This document shows, one piece after another, positions 1-5,321 of a DNA stretch of 5,841 nucleotides (its first letter is position 1; each line of letters opens with the position of its first letter). The stretch is taken from assembly GCA_045633415.1 (NCBI GenBank), contig JAZQYH010000088.1, forward strand, positions 1 to 5,841, given 5' to 3'. Below the pieces are notes generated by a model that worked only from the letters and a program-made list of their open reading frames with translations, had not been told where the DNA came from and did not search any database. The position numbers and the translations under genes are program-made. This DNA comes from RGIG3102 sp045633415. Its GTDB lineage: Bacteria > Bacillota > Clostridia > Oscillospirales > Ruminococcaceae.

Positions 1-968
1 CCTATGGTAATGCTACACGCAAGCTTACCCCAATTGCAGATGATTTTGAAGATGATGATGCATACAAATACCCTGCAGCATATGACGCAGGGCAGCTTAA
101 CCCATATGGTGATGGCAGCAGCGTAGACCCGTGGATTATCCACAAACAGAAAACACTGATGACAGCATTCTATGGCAGTTCCGTTATGCAGCAACACTAT
201 TCTATCTTCCGTGATCAGATGTTGGTAGCGTTCAATTCACCCGATGAGTTTGTCAGGTGGAATGCAGCCAACATGACGGAACGCAGAAATGACAGAGAAT
301 CTTTTGAGGAAGCAAAAGCCCGTCTGTTGCAGGCGAATCTGATTGCTGCGATTATTGATGAAGCTGCAACTGACAGGGTATTTCATGCACTGACCGCATA
401 CAACCAAGCAACAGGTTTGACCCTTACTGCACAGACAGTTATGCAGGCAGGTAATTTTGAAGCATTTACCCGTTGGCTTTATGCACAGATCAGAACCATT
501 GTTGGCAGAATGGGTGCAAGGTCAGAACTGTACCAGACTAAAATTGGTACTGCAAAAATTCTGCGTCACAGCAAGCCTGAAAATATCAGAGTTGCACTGT
601 TCCGTCCCATTATGGAGCAGATTACAAGCATGGTTCTGTCCAACCTGTTTAACGCTGACATGATGCGTCTGCCTACATATGAGGCAATTGATTATTGGCA
701 GGCAATTGACACTCCTGACAGCATTGACCTGTTTGCTGAATACACTGATACGTCAGGTAATCCAAAGACATCTTCAGCAGCTGTGCAGCAGGGTGACATT
801 ATCGGTATTATTCATGACAGAGATGCCATTGGTTATGCGATGGTTGATAACACTGCAGCTGTATCAGGGCTTAACCCACGGGGGCTGTATTGGAATGAAT
901 TTTATCATTCACGCTGCAGAACCTTCAGTGACAACACAGAAAAGGCTGTTGTGCTGCTGCTTGACTAA
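1..968 (+). CDS. Major capsid protein, phi29 gp8-like (5' end outside window)
   Basis: The shell protein of the phage head, 3' part only. The frame is open from the first base (first whole codon at position 3) and gives 321 residues before TAA at 966-968. The first in-frame ATG, at 159, has no ribosome binding site and sits inside conserved-looking sequence, so the true start lies upstream. The segment with SSVDPWIIHKQK and FYGSSVMQQHYSIFRDQ, followed by an AFNSPDEF region and a long helix, is the pattern I associate with capsid proteins of phi29-like gut phages (HK97 fold). The C-terminal part has GLYWNEFYHSRCRTF and ends in a hydrophobic strand, VVLLLD. From memory phi29 gp8 is about 448 residues with a C-terminal Ig-like (BIG2) domain; I see no obvious such domain here. 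A strong terminator follows the gene, consistent with a highly expressed product. Assignment is from recalled sequence patterns, not a search. Confidence 0.8.
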   Translation, partial: YGNATRKLTPIADDFEDDDAYKYPAAYDAGQLNPYGDGSSVDPWIIHKQKTLMTAFYGSSVMQQHYSIFRDQMLVAFNSPDEFVRWNAANMTERRNDRESFEEAKARLLQANLIAAIIDEAATDRVFHALTAYNQATGLTLTAQTVMQAGNFEAFTRWLYAQIRTIVGRMGARSELYQTKIGTAKILRHSKPENIRVALFRPIMEQITSMVLSNLFNADMMRLPTYEAIDYWQAIDTPDSIDLFAEYTDTSGNPKTSSAAVQQGDIIGIIHDRDAIGYAMVDNTAAVSGLNPRGLYWNEFYHSRCRTFSDNTEKAVVLLLD

Positions 969-989
969 TTGCTGTTTCTCTTCTATTTT
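961..989 (+). promoter_or_regulatory. Weak candidate sigma-A promoter over the capsid stop codon
   Basis: TTGACT at 961-966 (5 of 6 matches to the -35 consensus) is followed after exactly 17 bp by TATTTT at 984-989 (4 of 6 matches to the -10 consensus). The predicted start, near 996, would lie just upstream of the terminator hairpin, so the transcript would be short or attenuated. The -35 match also encodes the last capsid residues and the stop, and the -10 match sits in a T-rich tract, so chance is a good explanation. Confidence 0.2.
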
Positions 990-1007
990 CTTCCTTTCTC
1001 CCTTCCC
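975..1007 (+). other. G-free pyrimidine tract upstream of the terminator
   Basis: These 33 bases contain 19 T, 13 C, one A (985) and no G on the + strand. The tract lies between the capsid stop codon and the terminator hairpin. The RNA would be unstructured and C/U-rich, the kind of sequence that could load Rho or another RNA-binding protein, or simply keep the terminator stem from mispairing. No function is shown by the sequence itself. Confidence 0.6.
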
Positions 1008-1013
1008 ATGGCA

Positions 1014-1043
1014 GGGGCAGTGTACACCACTGCCCCAATTTTT
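1014..1043 (+). terminator. Intrinsic terminator after the capsid gene
   Basis: GGGGCAGTG (1014-1022) pairs perfectly with CACTGCCCC (1028-1036) around the 5-nt loop TACAC. AATTTTT follows at 1037-1043. The 9-bp GC-rich stem with a T-run is a textbook Rho-independent terminator on the + strand. It lies 46 nt after the capsid stop and just ahead of the ribosome binding site of the tail knob gene, with no clear promoter in between, so it is probably partly read through and lowers tail and collar transcripts relative to capsid. Confidence 0.85.
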
Positions 1044-1044
1044 A

Positions 1045-1054
1045 AAAGGTAGGA
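1045..1054 (+). promoter_or_regulatory. Ribosome binding site of the tail knob gene
   Basis: AAAGG and TAGGA lie side by side at 1045-1054, 7 nt before the ATG at 1062. The site begins two bases after the terminator T-run, so only read-through transcripts, or transcripts starting within the T-run, carry it. Confidence 0.65.
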
Positions 1055-1061
1055 AAAATTT

Positions 1062-2681
1062 ATGGATGTTTACTTGCTTTCATTCAATAAACGTTACAAT
1101 TCTACAGAACAGCCAACATTGACAGGTGTAACACCCTTCAGCTGCAAGTTGAAACAGCCATGCAGTGTGTTGCAGCCTGTATTGCAGATGGCATTCAATG
1201 ACACATGGAAAAATTCTGTATATATGTTAAACTATGCATATATACCAGACTTTCACAGATATTACAGGGTGGTTAACTGGCAGTTCAACGGGGTTCTGAC
1301 GGAATGCACATTAAAGGTTGATGTACTTGCAAGTTTCAAATCAAGTATTACTGCAAGTTCGCAATATGTGCTGCGTTCATATTCTTCTTATGATGGAAAT
1401 ATACCTGACACAAAATACCCTGTTAAAGCAAATGCACCTACAGTGGTAGCAGGCACATATCAGGTCAACCCCCTGCAACCCCCTGTTTCAGGTGGTGTGC
1501 GTCTTAATGGGGTATTTATCGTAGGCATTATATCTGATATGCCGTCTGTTACGGGCTGCGTAACCTATTATGCACTGTCTGATGATATGTTGGCAGAACT
1601 GATTGCAAACCTGTTTACACTCACCACACAATGGGGTAATGGTGGGCAGGATTTGGCAGACGGGCTGAAAAAGGCAATCACTGACCCTATGGCATATGTT
1701 GTATCTTGTATGTGGCTGCCTTATACTTTAGCTGACTTCACATCACGCAGCCTTGTTACATATCAAGGTAGTATAAAAGTGGGTTATGATACAGTGTCCA
1801 TGTCAAACTATGGTGCGTATGTTATAAATGGTACTGTCACTGACGGGCTTAATATTCAGTTCACGAACTGTATCACAATTTCAAAACCAGATCATCCTTT
1901 AGCATCGTCAAGGGGTATCTATATGAATCGTGAACCTTTTACCCGTTATTATCTTTCTTTTTATCCGTTCTGTAATCTGATAGAACTTGATGGTATGCGT
2001 TTTGGTGGTAGTATTTATCTTGTGTATTCTGTTGACCTGCGTACAGGAAAAGGGGTATTAAATATCTGTTCTGGCTATGCTGAACCAACAACAGGCGATT
2101 ATTACCCGTCTGTAACAGTGCGCAGCATTGAGGCGCAGGTGGGGGTAAATGTACCACTGGCTGCAATCAGAACTGAAATGCCCACAAGTATTTCATCCTT
2201 CGCTCAGAATTTTGCTGCTGCTGCCATATCATCAGAAGCAGGTGGTTTTAAGCAGGCAATCAATAAAACAAAGGGCAGCTTGGCTAATTGGGTTATGGGC
2301 GGTATTGCTAACCTGTTGGGGTCAGAAGACTTGAAAGAAGCAGTATCTGATGCTGAAACAACAATGGAAACATGGTCGTCAACTGATATGTCAAACATTG
2401 CTTCTTCTGCTATGACGATGAAATCAAGCCCTGAAGCTATAGGCGGTCAGGGTACTATGTCACTGTACAGCAGAATGCCCCTTGCAATGTGGGCTGAATG
2501 TTTTACCCCTGTTGATGATGAACCTGCACTGTTTGGCAGACCATTATGCGATACTGTAACGTTATCAACGCTATCAGGATTTTGTATGTGTGATAACCCA
2601 CGTATTATTGCATCAGGTGCTTATGCAGCAGAAATAGGGGAGATAGAAACATTTATGGCAACAGGATTTTTCATCTATTAG
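1062..2681 (+). CDS. Tail knob protein, phi29 gp9-like
   Basis: A 539-residue structural protein expected to form the distal tail tube or knob that carries DNA across the envelope. phi29 gp9 is 599 residues as I recall it. An N-terminal stretch ending YRVVNWQF...TLKVDVLASFKSSI (residues about 68-96) matches the position and pattern of gp9's EIDVLQTWMFNI. PFTRYYLSFYPFCNLIEL (about 292-309) and QVGVNVPLA (about 359-367) are hallmarks of this family in gut phages. Residues about 380-465 are rich in Ala, Ser and Gly (AQNFAAAAIS, NWVMGGIANLLG); by position this corresponds to the long loop region that in gp9 is membrane-active. The C-terminus (about 491-538: FGRPLCDTVTLSTLSGF...ETFMATGFFI) parallels gp9's final segment. 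The stop TAG (2679-2681) overlaps the next gene's ribosome binding site, and the lysozyme gene follows in the same frame. Confidence 0.8.
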   Translation: MDVYLLSFNKRYNSTEQPTLTGVTPFSCKLKQPCSVLQPVLQMAFNDTWKNSVYMLNYAYIPDFHRYYRVVNWQFNGVLTECTLKVDVLASFKSSITASSQYVLRSYSSYDGNIPDTKYPVKANAPTVVAGTYQVNPLQPPVSGGVRLNGVFIVGIISDMPSVTGCVTYYALSDDMLAELIANLFTLTTQWGNGGQDLADGLKKAITDPMAYVVSCMWLPYTLADFTSRSLVTYQGSIKVGYDTVSMSNYGAYVINGTVTDGLNIQFTNCITISKPDHPLASSRGIYMNREPFTRYYLSFYPFCNLIELDGMRFGGSIYLVYSVDLRTGKGVLNICSGYAEPTTGDYYPSVTVRSIEAQVGVNVPLAAIRTEMPTSISSFAQNFAAAAISSEAGGFKQAINKTKGSLANWVMGGIANLLGSEDLKEAVSDAETTMETWSSTDMSNIASSAMTMKSSPEAIGGQGTMSLYSRMPLAMWAECFTPVDDEPALFGRPLCDTVTLSTLSGFCMCDNPRIIASGAYAAEIGEIETFMATGFFIY

Positions 2682-2688
2682 GAAGGTG
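2680..2688 (+). promoter_or_regulatory. Ribosome binding site of the tail lysozyme, overlapping the upstream stop
   Basis: AGGAAGG (2680-2686, extending to GTG) shares its first two bases with the TAG stop of the tail knob gene and sits 7 nt before ATG 2694. Stop and start are therefore close enough for terminating ribosomes to restart (translational coupling). Confidence 0.75.
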
Positions 2689-2693
2689 TAAAT

Positions 2694-3386
2694 ATGCCAT
2701 GGCATAACAAAAGCACAGGTGCATATGGTCGAACAAGCACAGAAGCACAGGATAATGCAAAAATGGTATATGATGTGTTATCTGGGTGTGGTTGGGTGCT
2801 TGAACCTGTATGTGCCATGTTAGGGAATGTTGAACATGAATCAGGTTATAACCCTTGGAGATGGCAAAGTGATAACGTATTGGCTACAACTAATACCTAT
2901 GAAATCAATAACCAAACAGGTCATGCCTATGGAATGTGCCAACAAGACCCCGCAGGTAAATATATCAACTCCACATATGCACAGATGATATCAGGGTATG
3001 GCGCAAACTTTTCCAATCAGGCAGGCAGCCCTAATGATGGCAATGCACAGATGTTTTACCTGCATCACGTCTGCGAACAGGGGCTACCTGAATGGGATGC
3101 TACCAACTACATGGCACAGGGGTTAGGGCTGCCATATGCGGATTTTATCGTTAATACCCCCAACTATACTGTGGCGCAGCTGACCCGTACATTTTTCGGC
3201 TGTTATGAACGGGGTACATGGTCAAGTACCCGTGTAACTGCTGCTGAATATTGGTATACATACCTTCAGGGGTATACACCACAACCCCCACAGGATACGG
3301 GCGCTGCATGGTATGCGGTAATGCACCTGATTCTAAAAAGACGGAAAAAGTTTATCGCAATGTACAATTATAAACATTACAGGTAG
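2694..3386 (+). CDS. Tail lysozyme (peptidoglycan hydrolase), gp13 N-terminal-domain-like
   Basis: A 230-residue tail-tip muramidase expected to cut cell-wall glycan so that the tail can penetrate. Residues 33-60 (GWVLEPVCAMLGNVEHES...WQSD) align with phi29 gp13 GWTKQAICGMLGNMQSES...LWQN. This places E49 at the catalytic glutamate, E45 of gp13 by my alignment. YGMCQQDPAGKYI (79-91) matches gp13 FGLVQWTPASNYI, but with Gln where gp13 has Trp. YERG (171-174) and AEYWY (184-188) match its YERP and AEYWY. gp13 is 365 residues with a second zinc peptidase (M23) domain. Here a short Pro-rich linker (QPPQ, 197-200) is followed only by about 30 residues with a hydrophobic and basic end (LILKRRKKF), so the peptidase is absent. 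In phi29 the gene follows the appendage gene; here it lies between tail knob and upper collar. Confidence 0.82.
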   Translation: MPWHNKSTGAYGRTSTEAQDNAKMVYDVLSGCGWVLEPVCAMLGNVEHESGYNPWRWQSDNVLATTNTYEINNQTGHAYGMCQQDPAGKYINSTYAQMISGYGANFSNQAGSPNDGNAQMFYLHHVCEQGLPEWDATNYMAQGLGLPYADFIVNTPNYTVAQLTRTFFGCYERGTWSSTRVTAAEYWYTYLQGYTPQPPQDTGAAWYAVMHLILKRRKKFIAMYNYKHYR

Positions 3387-3390
3387 GTGA
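3381..3390 (+). promoter_or_regulatory. Ribosome binding site of the upper collar gene
   Basis: AGGTAGGTGA contains the TAG stop of the lysozyme gene (3384-3386). Its AGGTGA half (3385-3390) is 7 nt before ATG 3398 and 13 nt before the second in-frame ATG at 3404, which favours 3398 as the start. Confidence 0.75.
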
Positions 3391-3397
3391 TTAATAT

Positions 3398-4327
3398 ATG
3401 AATATGCCTATTACATGGGATGTTATCAATCTTATTGATGCATCTTATACACCTTCTACAGTGGTTAAAACACAAAATGCAGCATACAGGTTTTTCTGTC
3501 GGTATTTCTGGCAGAAAGCAGTAAATGTGTTTAGATTTGATCTACCTGATACATGGTCACACAGGCTGTTTACAGCTGCACTATTTGGCAATGGTGCGGT
3601 TGCTGTGGTTAGCACTGAACGTTTCGGAGTTATTCCACAATGGGGTGTTGCAGGTGGTTTTAATGTATTTTATGACCCGTTATACATGACTATTGCTAAC
3701 CCCCTTCTGCCTGATCTGACAGGTAGGCAGCTTGAAATCACAAAAGAATGTGCTGCAATACATCTAACCCCTGATTGGTGCGGTATTGCTGATTTGGTGG
3801 GGTTTTACGCAGAAAAATGTGCATTAGCTACACAGGCAATGGACGTTAACCTGATTAACAGTAAACTTGCATATGTGTTTGCTGCAAAGGATAAAAACAC
3901 TGCTGCTTCTTTCAAGACCATGTTTGACCATATCGCAACGGGTGAACCTGCAGTGGTGGTAGATAAAAAACTGTTTAATGATGATGGGAGTCCGAACTGG
4001 CAGCTATTCACACAGAACCTGAAACAAACATACCTTACTTCAGACTTGCTGTCGGACTTGCGGAAAATAGAAGAAGAATATGATACCAAAATAGGTATAC
4101 CAAATGCCAATACTGATAAACGGGAGCGGTTGATTTCTGATGAAGTGAATGCTAACAATGTTGAAACAAATATCCTTTCCGACGGGTGGTTAGAGAACAT
4201 TAAACAAGGGCTGAAGATGGTTAAAACCATGTATGGAGTTAAAATAAATGTAGAAAGGCGGTACAACCAAAATGTGGCTTCATCCAATGCCGAACAGGGC
4301 AAGCTTGTCGATAGCAGGGCTTTATAG
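3398..4327 (+). CDS. Upper collar (portal/connector) protein, phi29 gp10-like
   Basis: The portal at the head vertex, a dodecamer in phi29, through which DNA is packaged and ejected and to which the tail attaches. The protein is 309 residues, the length I recall for phi29 gp10. The strongest evidence is residues 232-250, IGIPNANTDKRERLISDEV, which align with gp10 LGIKNANLEKKERMVTDEV; the following NANNVE parallels SSNDEQ. Upstream, PAVVVDKKLF (about 184-193) matches the conserved central strand region before the helical stem. The C-terminus carries the NIKQGLKMVKTMYGVKINVERRYN element, as in gp10's INELYGLNVKVKFRYD. The last 56 nt overlap the start of the lower collar gene, suggesting coupled translation of these two partners, which contact each other in the virion. 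Confidence 0.88.
   Translation: MNMPITWDVINLIDASYTPSTVVKTQNAAYRFFCRYFWQKAVNVFRFDLPDTWSHRLFTAALFGNGAVAVVSTERFGVIPQWGVAGGFNVFYDPLYMTIANPLLPDLTGRQLEITKECAAIHLTPDWCGIADLVGFYAEKCALATQAMDVNLINSKLAYVFAAKDKNTAASFKTMFDHIATGEPAVVVDKKLFNDDGSPNWQLFTQNLKQTYLTSDLLSDLRKIEEEYDTKIGIPNANTDKRERLISDEVNANNVETNILSDGWLENIKQGLKMVKTMYGVKINVERRYNQNVASSNAEQGKLVDSRAL
4253..4261 (+). promoter_or_regulatory. Ribosome binding site inside the collar gene, setting the lower collar start
   Basis: GAAAGGCGG at 4253-4261 ends 10 nt before ATG 4272. The AAAGG core itself is 13 nt away, slightly long. The next in-frame candidates, ATG 4287 and TTG 4305, have no convincing site, so 4272 is the preferred start of the lower collar protein. 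Confidence 0.5.
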
Positions 4328-4988
4328 TTGGGATGATCATATTTTTGACCTACTGCAGCTGCCTGCAGGGGTGAACAGAACAACTATTATTGATAATATC
4401 CTGTTGGAATGTGCGGAACTTACAGTTATTTACCCTGATTGGAACTTCATGCGTCGTGCTATAGGGTCATGGTCGACAAAAGAATTACCTATATGGGATA
4501 AGGTTTACAAGCTTGAAAATATGGAGTATAATCCCATTGAAAACTATGACAGATATGAAGATGAGCTTGAACAGGTTGCGGAAAGCAGGCTTGAAAACGC
4601 ACAGACAGGTAGCAGTGGTAAAACCATAAACGTTAATCAGCACCTTAACATGAACGCAGACACTGCTAATGGAGAAACAATTAATCAGGTGGCAGGGTAT
4701 AACACGTCAGGTACTGACACACAATCAAAGCAAAACACCACTAACGCAAATATGGCAAAAACCAATGATCAGGCTTCAAACTTGTCTGATGGCAAAGCAG
4801 CTGAGATAGAAAACAGACAGGCGAAAAATGATCAGACACGCAGCAGGGGTAGCAGAATACATGGTAATATTGGTGTTACAACAACGCAGCAGATGATGAC
4901 ACAAGAACTTGATATTCTACCAAAGATTCATGTAGATGATTATATCATTAATTCCTTTAAAGAACGTTTTTGTATACTGGTATATTAA
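4272..4988 (+). CDS. Lower collar protein, phi29 gp11-like
   Basis: A 238-residue connector expected to sit below the portal and join it to the tail knob; phi29 gp11 is about 293 residues as I recall it. The folded N-terminal part (about 17-105) contains LYSWDDHIFDLLQLPAGV, IIDNILLECAELTVIYPDW and EYNPIENYDRYED, a pattern I recognise from lower collar genes of picovirus-like gut phages. Residues about 107-190 are low-complexity, rich in Asn, Thr, Gln, Ser and Ala. A conserved C-terminal block follows: SRIHGNIGVTTTQQMM and SFKERFCILVY. The gene follows the upper collar directly and overlaps it, the same neighbour order as phi29 10-11. The start is not certain because the overlap allows shorter forms, but the conserved domain begins only near residue 17. 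Confidence 0.78.
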   Translation: MWLHPMPNRASLSIAGLYSWDDHIFDLLQLPAGVNRTTIIDNILLECAELTVIYPDWNFMRRAIGSWSTKELPIWDKVYKLENMEYNPIENYDRYEDELEQVAESRLENAQTGSSGKTINVNQHLNMNADTANGETINQVAGYNTSGTDTQSKQNTTNANMAKTNDQASNLSDGKAAEIENRQAKNDQTRSRGSRIHGNIGVTTTQQMMTQELDILPKIHVDDYIINSFKERFCILVY

Positions 4989-4989
4989 G

Positions 4990-4998
4990 AAAGGGTGA
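4990..4998 (+). promoter_or_regulatory. Ribosome binding site of the 85-aa adaptor protein gene
   Basis: AAAGGGTGA is close to the anti-Shine-Dalgarno complement, with 6 nt to ATG 5005. It begins right after the TAA of the lower collar gene. An earlier ATG at 4998 opens only a four-codon frame and is not the start. Confidence 0.8.
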
Positions 4999-5000
4999 TG

Positions 5001-5052
5001 TATTATGTATGAATACCCATACGGCAACGCACAGCAGCTAAACCTTGATTGG
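5001..5052 (+). repeat. Direct repeat, copy 1, encoding the adaptor peptide
   Basis: A 52-bp segment covering four bases before ATG 5005 and the first 16 codons. It matches 5270-5321 at 49 of 52 positions, without gaps. All three differences are at third codon positions and synonymous (GGC/GGA, AAC/AAT, CTA/CTT). Confidence 0.95.
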
Positions 5053-5262
5053 CTGCTTACTGCGTGGAGAAAATTTCAACAGCAGGTAGAAGCAATGATT
5101 GGTACACAGTGGTCTGATACTGAAACCTATTTAGAAAATGCACTGGTAATTCATGACCATGTACTGTTTTACTGTGTTGTAGCAACTGCCACTGTAGGCG
5201 AATTTAAACCAGATGAATGGTCAACAATCAATATTGCTGATATATTCATGGGTAATATGTAA
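5005..5262 (+). CDS. Small virion-associated candidate with adaptor peptide (85 aa)
   Basis: Function not established. The protein begins with MYEYPYGNAQQLNLDW, identical to the first 16 residues of the fibre-like protein encoded next. A predicted helix follows (LLTAWRKFQQQVEAMI, 17-32). Residues about 42-83 (YLENALVIHDHVLFYCVV...GEFKPDEWSTINIADIF) resemble residues about 52-95 of the neighbour (YNLNDIVYN...VYGCIT...WSETLIASVI), sharing an aromatic/Cys strand, a Gly and a Trp. The PYG..QQLNLDW start is a type I recall at the N-termini of fibre and appendage proteins of gut phages. The protein therefore looks like a fibre head without its shaft: a virion adaptor, a short fibre component or a relic of fibre duplication. 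It has a strong ribosome binding site and intact frame, so it is probably expressed. No signal peptide or membrane segment is seen. Confidence 0.75.
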   Translation: MYEYPYGNAQQLNLDWLLTAWRKFQQQVEAMIGTQWSDTETYLENALVIHDHVLFYCVVATATVGEFKPDEWSTINIADIFMGNM

Positions 5263-5269
5263 GGGGTGG
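5261..5269 (+). promoter_or_regulatory. Ribosome binding site of the fibre-like gene
   Basis: AAGGGGTGG overlaps the TAA stop (5260-5262) of the 85-aa gene. The AAGGGG core is 7 nt before ATG 5274, which supports that start and suggests translational coupling of the two adaptor-peptide genes. Confidence 0.7.
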
Positions 5270-5321
5270 TATTATGTATGAATACCCATACGGAAATGCA
5301 CAGCAGCTTAACCTTGATTGG
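5270..5321 (+). repeat. Direct repeat, copy 2, encoding the adaptor peptide
   Basis: The second copy of the 52-bp repeat at 5001-5052, offset 269 bp, starting four bases before ATG 5274. Similarity stops abruptly after the Trp codon. Confidence 0.95.

Noticed and set aside
1..14. YGNA at the visible start of the capsid fragment, recalling PYGNA in the adaptor peptides
   Set aside because: Four common residues in an unrelated internal context; nucleotide similarity does not extend.
969..1052. In-frame continuation past the capsid stop, 27 sense codons with a hydrophobic start (LLFLFYFLPFSLP) ending at TAG 1050
   Set aside because: The hydrophobic residues follow directly from the pyrimidine tract, the hairpin lies inside it, and the ATG at 1008 has no ribosome binding site.
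679..1122. 147-codon + strand frame crossing from the capsid gene into the tail knob gene
   Set aside because: It runs in another frame through the capsid gene, the terminator and the start of the knob gene; its Leu/Cys-rich translation looks like a coding shadow.
1939..2398. Small open frames on both strands inside the tail knob gene
   Set aside because: They are short, overlap a well-supported gene, and have no start signals or family resemblance.
2679..4327. Recoding of TAG across the window, since three consecutive genes end in TAG
   Set aside because: Reading on after the TAGs at 3384 and 4325 reaches other stop codons within a few codons, and each TAG is next to a proper start site for the following gene or overlaps it. 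The TAGs act as ordinary stops; only the 2679 case is kept as a low-level question.
3805..4383. 192-codon open frame on the minus strand
   Set aside because: It lies wholly opposite the portal and lower collar genes, which have family matches. Its translation has no recognisable motif and no good ribosome binding site was seen.
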